Assembly (NCBI RefSeq): GCF_014647655.1
Contig: NZ_BMPP01000008.1
Coordinates: forward strand, 1-64,000
DNA length: 64,000 bases
DNA from: Deinococcus malanensis
GTDB lineage: Bacteria; Deinococcota; Deinococci; Deinococcales; Deinococcaceae
Direction: 5' to 3'
Positions within the stretch are counted from its first letter, which is position 1; every line of letters begins with the position of its first letter. Below the pieces are notes generated by a model that had not been told where the DNA came from, searched no databases, and saw only the letters and a program-made list of their open reading frames with translations. Below are positions 50,287-59,954 of this stretch, in pieces. A program made the translations under genes and the position numbers.

Positions 50287-50982
50287 ATGAATTACCCAAG
50301 CCTGGTTTGGCACCTCAAGCGTACGGAGCTGTTCGCTGACCTTGAACTTGCCGAACTGGAACAGGTCGCTGCCACCACTCCCTACCGCTCCTATCAGCCG
50401 GGGGAAGTGATCTACCGCATGGACGATCCGGCAGACGCGCTGTACTTCGTGCGCAGCGGCCTGATCAAGATCAGCAAGCTGTTTCCCAATGGCAAGGAAG
50501 CCATCCTGGGTGTGATCGGTCAGCACGACACCTTTGGTGAACTGCTGCTGCAGGCCGAGGAACGCCGGCCCACCCAGGCCGAGGCCCTGGAGCGCACTAC
50601 CCTGATCGTGCTGCCCCGCAATGAGCTGCAAAAGCTCCTGAACAGCAAGCCGGATCTGGCGATGAAGCTGATCCGGCTGATGGCCGCGCGGCTGTTCGAG
50701 GCCCAGTCCTGGACGGCGGCGGTCAGTGCCTACAGTGCCCCGGAACGCGTGGCCAGCCTGCTCTACCGGCTGGCGCGTGAATTTGGCCGCCCTCACGCGC
50801 AGGGTGTGGAACTGGCCCTGAAGCTCAATCAGGAAGACATTGCCCGCATGGTGGGTGCCACCCGCGAGACGGTCAGCCACAGCCTGGGCAAGCTCAAGCA
50901 GGACGGCGCCATCGTGCGGGCCCGCACACCCATCATCGTGCGCATGGACGCCCTGAAGCAGTATCTGGAACAGAGCCACTGA
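50287..50982 (+). CDS. Crp/Fnr family transcriptional regulator
   Basis: A 231-residue regulator. The N-terminal cyclic-nucleotide-binding-like beta-roll spans FADLELAELEQVAATTPYRS to the phosphate cassette-like FGELLLQAEERRPTQAEAL. There is no typical cAMP pocket Arg-Ser pair and no Fnr-type Cys cluster. A long C-helix leads to the HTH, KLNQEDIARMVGATRETVSHSLGKL. Deinococcus has several Crp relatives, including DdrI, and I cannot assign this one to a particular member. ATG 50287 is preferred; ATG 50272 lies inside the -10. Confidence 0.9.
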   Translation: MNYPSLVWHLKRTELFADLELAELEQVAATTPYRSYQPGEVIYRMDDPADALYFVRSGLIKISKLFPNGKEAILGVIGQHDTFGELLLQAEERRPTQAEALERTTLIVLPRNELQKLLNSKPDLAMKLIRLMAARLFEAQSWTAAVSAYSAPERVASLLYRLAREFGRPHAQGVELALKLNQEDIARMVGATRETVSHSLGKLKQDGAIVRARTPIIVRMDALKQYLEQSH

Positions 50983-50994
50983 GCAGAGCAGGTG

Positions 50995-51033
50995 CCCCTT
51001 CCTACGCCAGATCAAGCAGGCGGGAAGGGGAAT
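50995..51033 (+). terminator. Terminator after the crp-like gene
   Basis: The hairpin CCCCTTCC / GGAAGGGG has an inner GCC/GGC stem and is followed by AATGTTCTTTT. Confidence 0.7.
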
Positions 51034-51051
51034 GTTCTTTTAGGCTGGGCT

Positions 51052-51600
51052 ATGACTGTAGCCGTGCGGCCCGCGTGCCCTGACGACGCCCCTGCCATAG
51101 CCGCCGTGCATACGGGGAGCTGGGCGGAAACCTATCCTGGTCTGGTCCCCTCCGAGTTCCTGACCCACATGACCGACGCTGCGGCCCGGGAGCGCCGCAC
51201 GGCCAACTGGGCCGCAGCCATCGGTCGTCCCGGGCAGCCGGTCTATGTCGCGGAACTTGCTGGAGAGATCGTGGGATTCACCTCGGGTGGCCCGGCGCCG
51301 CAACACCCAGGTTTCGATGCCGAACTGTACACGCTGTACAGGTTCCGTCGCGTGCAGGGCAGGGGAGCAGGCCGTGCGCTGCTGCTGACGTTGGCCCAGG
51401 ACCTGCACGCAGCAGGCGCGCACTCGATGGCGCTGTGGGTGCTGGACGTCAATCCCTCGCGTGGCTGGTACCTCCGCCAGGGCGCACGGGAGCACGGTGA
51501 GAAAACCGTGCCAGTTTCCGGTGGGCAGCTGCGCGAGGTGCGAATGGTCTGGGACAGCCTCGCGTCCCTGGTCGCAGGTGAACAGCAACTCAGCGTCTGA
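51052..51600 (+). CDS. GNAT family N-acetyltransferase
   Basis: A 182-residue acetyltransferase. It has VRPACPDDAPAIAAVHTGSW at the N-terminus, the acetyl-CoA loop RVQGRGAGRALLLTLAQ, and LWVLDVNPSRGWYLRQGARE in the C-terminal half, the usual order for GNATs of the RimI/PhnO size. The substrate is unknown. TAGGCT lies five bases before the ATG, so the message is probably leaderless. It overlaps the convergent DUF2089 gene by 11 bases. Confidence 0.88.
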   Translation: MTVAVRPACPDDAPAIAAVHTGSWAETYPGLVPSEFLTHMTDAAARERRTANWAAAIGRPGQPVYVAELAGEIVGFTSGGPAPQHPGFDAELYTLYRFRRVQGRGAGRALLLTLAQDLHAAGAHSMALWVLDVNPSRGWYLRQGAREHGEKTVPVSGGQLREVRMVWDSLASLVAGEQQLSV

Positions 51601-51943
51601 GCTTGCGGGCGGCCTCGTCGGGGGTGATTTCCCCGCGTTCGAGCTTTTCCAGCACCTCGTCATGGGGGTCAGCCACCTCCGACTCGTAGCCGATGGCGCG
51701 CAGCAGCGTGTCGAAGCGCGCCCGGACCGTGGGGTAACTCACGCCCAGCACGCGCTCGACCTCCTTGAGGTTGCCACGCACCCGGATGTACAGCCGCAGG
51801 AACTCCAGATTGTCGGGGGTCAGCACCGCGAACTCGTTCAGTTCAAAGACGCCGCGCACCGTAACGCCGCTGGTCGGAAAGCGAAGTTCCGTCACCAGCG
51901 GCGATTCGGTCTCGTCGGGAAAAGGCAGGGGCAGAGGGCGCAT
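51590..51943 (-). CDS. DUF2089-type helix-turn-helix regulator
   Basis: A 117-residue protein. The central part resembles a sigma-region-4-like HTH of DUF2089 proteins: LNEFAVLTPDNLEFLRLYIR, then VRGNLKEVERVLGVSYPTVR. The C-terminal 25 residues (DEVLEKLERGEITPDEAARKL) repeat the SHOCT-like motif found in two other proteins of this operon. TACAGT lies six bases before ATG 51943, so it can be transcribed alone; an ATG at 51949 is the alternative. It is the last gene of the minus-strand operon. Confidence 0.78.
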   Translation of the reverse strand: MRPLPLPFPDETESPLVTELRFPTSGVTVRGVFELNEFAVLTPDNLEFLRLYIRVRGNLKEVERVLGVSYPTVRARFDTLLRAIGYESEVADPHDEVLEKLERGEITPDEAARKLRR

Positions 51944-52002
51944 AAACATACTGTAGGGCTGGGCCGGGCCCGCCACCCCTTCAGGGTCAGCGCCGCCGGA
52001 CT

Positions 52003-52665
52003 TCACCGGAGGGTGATCCGGACCGAGTTGCCCTCCGAGTCCTCGGCGTTGATCAGATCGCCAGGAGGAGGATCGGACTCGATCAGCAGCTGCAGCGCCT
52101 CAATGCTCAGCCCGGCCCGTTCCAGAGCACTCAGGCCGTGCGGCGGAATCAGCTTGTGCAGGTGGGGCGCCAGGCTGACCGGCAGGTTGGCCGAGTATTC
52201 GTCGCCGGTCGAGGACTCGACCTCTACCCGCAGGATGCGCGCCGATCCGTGGGAGTGGCCGCTGTGAACCGTCACGGTCCGGTGCCGGGGTGGCATGCTG
52301 CCCTCGATGGACCGTTCGACCTGCTCGGTGACGCGGTCGAATAGACCGTCCAGGCTGCCCGAAAGGCGATCAACGAAACCGTCCATTCCCGGCATCGGCC
52401 GGCCGCCCACGACGACCCGCGGGGGACGTGGCGGCAAAGGCGGAGAGGGCGCCATGTCCCTGACGCCACGCAGCAGCAGCAGGTGGTCGGCAACCTGACC
52501 AGCGTCGAGTTCCTCACGGGCCAGCAGCGAGGCCACCAGTTCACGGTCGCTGTCCGTCAGCGCCAGGCGGGTGTTCAGGGCGGCGAGCAGGGGCGCGGCG
52601 TCCTCCAGGCTGAGTTTGCCGGCGCGGACCAGTTCCAGAATGCGTTTGACCTTTTCTTTCATCAC
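52003..52665 (-). CDS. SHOCT-like N-terminal motif protein, unknown
   Basis: A 220-residue protein. It starts with the short helical motif KVKRILELVRAGKLSLEDAAPLLAAL. A Pro-rich linker follows (APSPPLPPRPPRVVVGGRP), then a His-rich stretch (HRTVTVHSGHSHGSARILRV), and a C-terminal part LSIEALQLLIESDPPPGDLI. There is no signal peptide or membrane span. It overlaps the upstream gene by ATGA. The function is unknown; the motif suggests binding to the DUF4097 and DUF2089 proteins of the same operon. Confidence 0.7.
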   Translation of the reverse strand: MMKEKVKRILELVRAGKLSLEDAAPLLAALNTRLALTDSDRELVASLLAREELDAGQVADHLLLLRGVRDMAPSPPLPPRPPRVVVGGRPMPGMDGFVDRLSGSLDGLFDRVTEQVERSIEGSMPPRHRTVTVHSGHSHGSARILRVEVESSTGDEYSANLPVSLAPHLHKLIPPHGLSALERAGLSIEALQLLIESDPPPGDLINAEDSEGNSVRITLR

Positions 52666-53024
52666 AGGCCTCCTTTGCTCGTCACGCGCTGGTAACGGGA
52701 CCGGCTGGTGCCTGGGAGAAAGGTGAGCTGTCCGCCCAGCATGAGGGGCGCGGGAAACTCAAGCCGTTCCTGATGCAGGGCGCGGCGCCAGGACTGGCGA
52801 TCATACAGCAGTTCAGCGTCTGCAGAAGGGTGAAGCACGCTCAGAATGCGCTGCCAGAGGCTCGCACGCCGGGATCCTGTCGCCTGCGCCAGACGAACCC
52901 GGCGAATTACGCGGTAACCGCGTCCGGACCTGATGACAGCGGTCACCACCGGGCCAGAGGAGCCACTCAGGCGACCCGGAGCAGGGTGAATCCTGAAGGA
53001 ATGGGTACGCAGTGGAACAGTCAT
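52662..53024 (-). CDS. Hypothetical protein in the DUF4097 operon
   Basis: A 120-residue basic protein (TVPLRTHSFRIHPAPGRLSG; VVTAVIRSGRGYRVIRRVRL; then WRRALHQERLEFPAPLML). It is beta-rich with many Arg and no membrane segment. I do not recognise a family. Its start and stop both overlap neighbouring genes by four bases (ATGA), which strongly supports real, coupled translation. Confidence 0.7.
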   Translation of the reverse strand: MTVPLRTHSFRIHPAPGRLSGSSGPVVTAVIRSGRGYRVIRRVRLAQATGSRRASLWQRILSVLHPSADAELLYDRQSWRRALHQERLEFPAPLMLGGQLTFLPGTSRSRYQRVTSKGGL

Positions 53025-53137
53025 CTCGGGTCGCCTCCTTTCCGGGGGGCCGCTGGACCCGTGGTCCCCCCGTTGATGGTCAGGCTGGTACAGACCAGCC
53101 CGCCGTAGACCGGCACCGTCACAGCAGACCCGCTCAT
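53021..53137 (-). CDS. 38-residue translationally coupled ORF
   Basis: MSGSAVTVPVYGGLVCTSL continues with TINGGTTGPAAPRKGGDPR. Its ATG overlaps the stop of the upstream DUF4097 gene (ATGA at 53137-53134), and its stop overlaps the ATG of the next gene (53024-53021). A frame with this double overlap is very probably translated. It has one Cys and a basic tail and no known family. It could be a small regulatory peptide or a coupling ORF. Confidence 0.62.
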   Translation of the reverse strand: MSGSAVTVPVYGGLVCTSLTINGGTTGPAAPRKGGDPR

Positions 53138-54003
53138 GGCGTCACCAGCTTCAGCTGGCCAGCCGCCACGCGGCAGCTCAGGCGGCCAGTTCCGGTGCCC
53201 AGTTGCCCACTGTGCCGGGTGGTCACAAAACTGCCCTGCTTCTGGGTAGGGAAGTTGGCCTTGAAGGCGCCCATCGTGACCTCGGCATCCACCTGCAGAC
53301 TGCTGCCGGTGTTGAGGTACAGAGTGGCATTTCCGGCATTCACGTCCAGGCGATGGGTGCCGTCTCCCAGTACGCCGGCCCACTTGAGGTTGCCGCCGTT
53401 GACGCTGGCATTCAGCGACTCGGCACCGGTCAGGCTGAGGTTGCCGCCATGGACATTCAGCTGGGTGGGACCGCCGATTTCGGTGGCAGTCAGATTTCCA
53501 CCGTGAACTTCGGCCTGCAGGCTGAGCGCCTGACCCATCCGGACGTTCCCGCCATGCACCTTGGCCTGCATCTCACCGGCGATATCGGGCAGGGTCAGGG
53601 CCCCACCGTGGACCTCGGCAAAGACGTGCCGGGGCGTAAATGGAAGGGTCAGCACGGCCCGCACGTTGTGGCGGTTGCTGTGATTCTGGCCGCGGCGGTG
53701 GGACACGTGCCAGCCCTGCGAAGTGGCTTCCAGCAGCACCCGGCCGTCCTCGCTGACATGTAGCTGTGGACTGACCTGTGCGGCATCCTGCACCACCTGC
53801 AAGGTAAAGCCATGGATGTCCAGCCGCAGGTCGGGCGGAGTGTCTCCGTCGCCGGACGCGGTGTACACCACGTCCATCGGCGAGGTGTCGGGCTGGTCGA
53901 GTCCTTCTACCAGGCTCCGGGCTTCCTCGGGGGTGAGTTTGCCTTCGGCCACCAGACGCTCGACCTGTGCACGGAACTCCTCGGATGATTGCTGCTCACT
54001 CAT
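53134..54003 (-). CDS. DUF4097-like beta-solenoid protein with SHOCT-like N-terminus
   Basis: A 289-residue protein. Residues 1-35 hold the helical motif EEFRAQVERLVAEGKLTPEE followed by ARSLVEGL. From about residue 100 a run of five repeats of roughly 20-22 residues carries VHGG or VNGG (EVHGGALTLPDI; KVHGGNVRMG; EVHGGNLTATEI; NVHGGNLSLTG; SVNGGNLKWAG), the DUF4097-type right-handed beta-solenoid. Relatives with both parts (B. subtilis YvlB, enterococcal LiaX) belong to envelope-stress systems. There is no signal peptide. AGGAGG precedes the ATG and a good promoter lies upstream. Confidence 0.82.
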   Translation of the reverse strand: MSEQQSSEEFRAQVERLVAEGKLTPEEARSLVEGLDQPDTSPMDVVYTASGDGDTPPDLRLDIHGFTLQVVQDAAQVSPQLHVSEDGRVLLEATSQGWHVSHRRGQNHSNRHNVRAVLTLPFTPRHVFAEVHGGALTLPDIAGEMQAKVHGGNVRMGQALSLQAEVHGGNLTATEIGGPTQLNVHGGNLSLTGAESLNASVNGGNLKWAGVLGDGTHRLDVNAGNATLYLNTGSSLQVDAEVTMGAFKANFPTQKQGSFVTTRHSGQLGTGTGRLSCRVAAGQLKLVTP

Positions 54004-54020
54004 GCTCGCCTCCTGTGGAC

Positions 54021-54049
54021 ATAGAAACATAGATCTCGCTAAGTGTCAA
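54021..54049 (-). promoter_or_regulatory. Promoter of the DUF4097/SHOCT operon
   Basis: On the minus strand: consensus -35 TTGACA (54049-54044), a 17-base spacer, and -10 TTCTAT (54026-54021). Unlike most genes here, the first gene has a leader with AGGAGG. Confidence 0.82.
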
Positions 54050-54054
54050 GTCTG

Positions 54055-54074
54055 ACTTTCTATTCAGTAATAAT
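54055..54074 (+). repeat. 20-nt direct repeat, copy 1
   Basis: ACTTTCTATTCAGTAATAAT adjoins the -35 of the DUF4097 operon. Copy 2 is 94 bases away. Confidence 0.7.
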
Positions 54075-54148
54075 TCGACGACCTGAGCACAGTGGAGAGG
54101 AGAAAATGGCACTGATGCTTGGCTTACCGGCCACTTCTACAAAGTTCA

Positions 54149-54168
54149 ACTTTCTATTCAGTGACAAT
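54149..54168 (+). repeat. 20-nt direct repeat, copy 2
   Basis: ACTTTCTATTCAGTGACAAT differs from copy 1 at two positions. It lies just upstream of the -10 of the RNase II/R gene. Each copy sits at a promoter of one of the two divergent transcripts. Confidence 0.7.
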
Positions 54169-54181
54169 GGGGTCGGCACCC

Positions 54182-54194
54182 TATCCTCGTGGTC
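54182..54194 (+). promoter_or_regulatory. Leaderless -10 of the RNase II/R gene
   Basis: TATCCT (54182-54187) plus seven bases precedes ATG 54195. GTGACA inside repeat copy 2 could serve as a -35 at 15-base spacing. Confidence 0.6.
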
Positions 54195-55583
<1,389 letters not shown>

Positions 55584-55785
55584 CTCTCCTTTGTTCTGCC
55601 TGGGCACACAGACAGCGCTGGGCAGCGGTTCCTCCAGACCCAGCCGGTCTGGGAACTCTACGGCCCCCTCTTGCCCGGAGATCAACACAACGAACCTCAC
55701 ACTATGATTTTGTCTACAGCGGAAAAAAGACCGTGTACAACACATATTTTGTCCTGTCAAACCTGATTCATCTTTCATTCATATG

Positions 55786-55810
55786 CAGGCAGTGATGTTT
55801 ACACTGCCTG
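55786..55810. promoter_or_regulatory. Nine-bp inverted repeat over the -10 of the 88-residue gene
   Basis: The perfect arms CAGGCAGTG and CACTGCCTG are separated by seven bases. The -10 TACACT (55800-55805) is partly inside the right arm, and the ATG follows seven bases after it. A bound protein would block initiation. Confidence 0.7.
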
Positions 55811-55812
55811 TC

Positions 55813-56079
55813 ATGAACGCCGTGAGCCGCATTAAGAGCGACATCGTGTCTCTCCGAATGAGCCACTGCCGTGCTCAGCACGCTGCAGAGCAGGCCCAGT
55901 ATCACCTCGCCGTGCGGCACTACCGCGAGTGTCTGGAAGCCGCCGAGCGGCGTGAGGACTGCCGGGCCATGGAATTTTTCGCCCTGCGCCTGTGCGAGTG
56001 CTACGAGCGCATGGGCATGCTGGACAAGGCGCGGCATTTCCATGCGATGGGCTGCGCCGGTGACAGCCTGATCGGCTGA
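55813..56079 (+). CDS. 88-residue Cys-rich helical protein
   Basis: A small, mostly helical protein (AQYHLAVRHYRECLEAAERR, then CRAMEFFALRLCECYERMGM) resembling one and a half TPR-like helical pairs. It has six Cys, which is unusual for a protein of this organism, and could bind metal or respond to redox. It is monocistronic and leaderless, with a palindrome over the promoter. No family is recognised. Confidence 0.7.
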   Translation: MNAVSRIKSDIVSLRMSHCRAQHAAEQAQYHLAVRHYRECLEAAERREDCRAMEFFALRLCECYERMGMLDKARHFHAMGCAGDSLIG

Positions 56080-56150
56080 CCAGGGTCGGCGGGCACCGGC
56101 GGCCGGGAGCGGTCCGATCCCCTTCACCTTGGAGGGCCAGACTGACGCAA

Positions 56151-56504
56151 ATGCGTCCTGCACTCTTATTCGTACTGGCTGCTGCCGTGCTGCCCCCGAG
56201 CTTTTCAGCTCAGGCGGCCAGTGTGTCTCTCGTGGCCGGTCAAGGTGCGGCGTTGGGACCACAGCAGCTCACCGTACTGTCGGTCCGTGACAGCCGCTGC
56301 CCCATGAACGCACGCTGTGTACGTGCCGGCGAACTGAAAGCCAGTGTGCTGGTGCGGCAGGGCGCGCAGGTGCGTCTGCTCAGGCTCGAGTTTCCCGAAA
56401 ACTCCAGCGTGTCCTGGGCCGGCCTGCGAATCAGTGCGGCGCCCGAGCGGATGGCCGGCGACCGCACCCCGGTCCCCGTGACCCTGACCGACCAGCGGCC
56501 TTAA
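56151..56504 (+). CDS. Small secreted protein with a paired-Cys motif
   Basis: A 117-residue exported protein: signal peptide (ALLFVLAAAVLPPSFSAQA), then an Ig-like or beta-sandwich-sized domain. Two Cys in VRDSRCPMNARCVRAGELKA probably form a disulfide; this DSRCP-x4-C motif recurs in uncharacterised bacterial exported proteins. GGAGG is present but 16-17 bases before the ATG, so the start could be imprecise. Confidence 0.72.
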   Translation: MRPALLFVLAAAVLPPSFSAQAASVSLVAGQGAALGPQQLTVLSVRDSRCPMNARCVRAGELKASVLVRQGAQVRLLRLEFPENSSVSWAGLRISAAPERMAGDRTPVPVTLTDQRP

Positions 56505-56540
56505 GGCTGTCCTTCACGCCCGTCTGGTCTAATACGGGGC

Positions 56541-57580
<1,040 letters not shown>

Positions 57581-57596
<16 letters not shown>

Positions 57597-58765
57597 TTGA
57601 CCTGGGTTGGGGTTACACCGCCCGGCCGATCCCACTCGAAAGCTACCGCGAGGCGTGCGCCCGGCTGGAAGGCTGGATCTTCGGAGGCAACTGGTTGTAT
57701 GCCTTTGATCCACCTGCGAAGGCGCCGCCTCCCCTCGGCGAGGACTTCACCTGGGGCCTGTACCACGGCACCGAACTCATCGGCTGGAGCCACGCCCACC
57801 AACGCGACGAACGCACCGTCTATATGGCCGATACCGGCATCCTGCCGGAGCACCAGGGCAGAGGTCTGTACACCCGGCTGCTGCCTGCAGTGCTGCAGGC
57901 CTTCCGCACTGCCGGGTACACCCTGGTCCAGAGCCACCACCGCGCGACCAACAACCGCGTGATCGTGCCCAAGCTGCGTGCCGGCTTCCTGGTGCAGGGC
58001 CTGAACCTGTACGAGGGCGGACTCAATGTGGCCCTGACGCTCTCGCTGGACCCGGCCTACCAGGAAGCGCAGCATGTCCGTAGCGGTTTTCGCGCACCTG
58101 AGGCCCAGGGTGCCCGGGGCGAGGCGGCGCGGCGCCTGGGGCTCAGGCCGCCCGGCACGCAGGCGCCGGCTCCAGTCCCTCAGGTAAAGATGCCTGCCAG
58201 CCCAGGCCCGGAAGAAGACCTGGGGAGTGGATACACCCTTCACCCGGTGGGCTACGAGCTTTACCTCGACGTGTACAGACAACTGGAACATTCCGCCTAC
58301 AGCAGTGTGTCGTTTGACTGGCCGGCCGCGCCACGGCTGGAAGATCCGGCAGGCCGCCGCTATGCCTGGCTGATCGGGCACCAGGGGCAGGTGGCCGGCT
58401 GGCAGCTCTCGCGGCAGTGGGACCGCCGCACGGCCTACATGGTCAACACCGCCCTGCTGCCGGCTCACCGCGGCCAGGGCCTCTACAGCCGGCTGCTGCC
58501 GGTGGTGCTGCGGGCGCTGCAGGCCAAGGGCTATGACCTGGTGCGCAGCCATCACCATGCCACCAACAACGCGGTCCTGATTCCCAAACTGCGGGCCGGT
58601 TTCTTTATGCAGGGCCTGCAGGTCGATGAGCACGGGGTGATGGCCGTCCTGGTTCACAGTTTTGCCCCCGAGTACCAGGAGGCCATGCACCTGCGCAGCG
58701 GCTTGCACAGGCCCCAGGGAAGATCCGGGCGCAGACTGGGGTTAACGTGCCCAGAAGAGGCCTAG
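57581..58765 (+). CDS. Tandem-GNAT acetyltransferase
   Basis: A 394-residue protein made of two GNAT domains. The first acetyl-CoA loop is LPEHQGRGLYTRLLPAVLQA and the second LPAHRGQGLYSRLLPVVLRA. Each is followed by a nearly identical block (SHHRATNNRVIVPKLRAGF and SHHHATNNAVLIPKLRAGF), so it arose by internal duplication. A variable linker rich in Pro and Ala joins them. It starts with GTG inside aguA, so it is translationally coupled. An acyl-acceptor role on agmatine or putrescine is conceivable but unproven. Confidence 0.85.
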
Positions 58766-58811
58766 ACCAGCGGCTCAGCCCCCGTCAGGTCCAGCGTGCT
58801 ACCACTAACCC

Positions 58812-59699
58812 ATGAGGTTTACTGCGCTCACATTCACGCTGGCTCTGGCCGCTCCTGCGTCCGCTGCCCCTACCGCTATACAGGTGGAACAGGCTGCGAT
58901 GCGTGTGGCATCCAGGATAAATGGGGTGCTGCGTGACTGTCCTGCAAGCTACGCCAAGGTCGGCACCCCCGACAAGAAATGTGTGGGTGCGTCCCTCACC
59001 GTCGAGCAGGTCCGCAGCAAGCTGAGTGCCACAGTGGGCAGTGACCTGCAGGGGGTCTGGCGCAGCCGTGACAGCCAGCGCAGCGTCTACAACTGGCTGG
59101 AGACTCCTGGGGGATACGTCTACCTGCGGCTGCAGGCCGACCCGGACGGCCGGGCACAGACGCTGGTATACCTGGACACGCCGCCGAACTCGGCGCCGGC
59201 CAGTGCACCGGCAAGCAGCGCTGCAACCCCAGCCCCGAAAGTCACGGTCAACCGTGCCGAGCCGGCCAAGGTCACTATCGCGCGTCCAGAGCCCGCAAAG
59301 ACGGCGCCCAAGCCAGCACCACCCAAGCCAGTGGCGGCCAGACCAGCTTCCGTGGCCAAACCGGCGTCAGCCCAGCCCGCGCCCCGGCCGGCCGCTCCCC
59401 CCCCGGCGACCAGCAGCGGATCGGGCGTGGCACCCGTTCCGTTTACCCGTGTCCTGCAACTTCAGGAACAGCGCATGAATGGTGCAGATATCCGGGCGGC
59501 CCAGAACCGCCTGATCCAGCTGACCGAGAACAGCCGTGGCGGCCAGGGCGACGGCTGGTTTGGCCCAGTGACGGCAGCGACCGTCCGGGTCTTCCAGGCA
59601 GCCAATGATCTGCCGGTAACCGGACGGATCGACCAGGCCACCTGGACTGCTTTGTTCTCTTCCGGAGCCCGGACCTTCGTGGTCCCCAGCCTTCCCTGA
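58812..59699 (+). CDS. Secreted peptidoglycan-binding-domain protein
   Basis: A 295-residue exported protein. It has a signal peptide ([16 protein letters not shown]), a globular N-terminal part (residues 20-120), a long Ala/Pro/Lys/Thr linker (120-205), and a C-terminal PG_binding_1 domain: [40 protein letters not shown], and [15 protein letters not shown]. No hydrolase motif is evident; it may be a wall-anchored scaffold or inhibitor. It lies upstream of the amidase gene, separated by the dispersed repeat. Confidence 0.85.
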   Translation: MRFTALTFTLALAAPASAAPTAIQVEQAAMRVASRINGVLRDCPASYAKVGTPDKKCVGASLTVEQVRSKLSATVGSDLQGVWRSRDSQRSVYNWLETPGGYVYLRLQADPDGRAQTLVYLDTPPNSAPASAPASSAATPAPKVTVNRAEPAKVTIARPEPAKTAPKPAPPKPVAARPASVAKPASAQPAPRPAAPPPATSSGSGVAPVPFTRVLQLQEQRMNGADIRAAQNRLIQLTENSRGGQGDGWFGPVTAATVRVFQAANDLPVTGRIDQATWTALFSSGARTFVVPSLP

Positions 59700-59789
59700 T
59701 CTCTCATCCGGGCGGTCTGGACCTGTCCGCTGGTGATTCCTCTACGGCCTCAGTCATAGCCCGGGGTCCTGCTTTTTAAAGCATTTGTC

Positions 59790-59892
59790 ACAAAGACGGC
59801 CTCTTTCTGACCGGGGCAGGCGAGTAGATTTCGCCGGGCAGAACGCAGAACGGAGCCGCCGGGAAGACTGACTTCCGGCGGCTTCATGCTGT
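59790..59892 (+). repeat. Dispersed intergenic repeat, copy 2
   Basis: This is homologous to 42231-42324 read on the other strand (by eye over 70 per cent identical for about 90 bases). It ends in its own hairpin, GCCGCCGG-GAAG / CTTCCGGCGGC. Copy 2 contains the block GCAGAACGCAGAACGGAGCC. Small intergenic repeat families are known in Deinococcus genomes. Confidence 0.7.
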
Positions 59893-59954
59893 GCCCTGTT
59901 CTAATGAGTGCTGGACATAGCTTCTCACGGCGTTTCGGGTCAAGATGTAGATGC

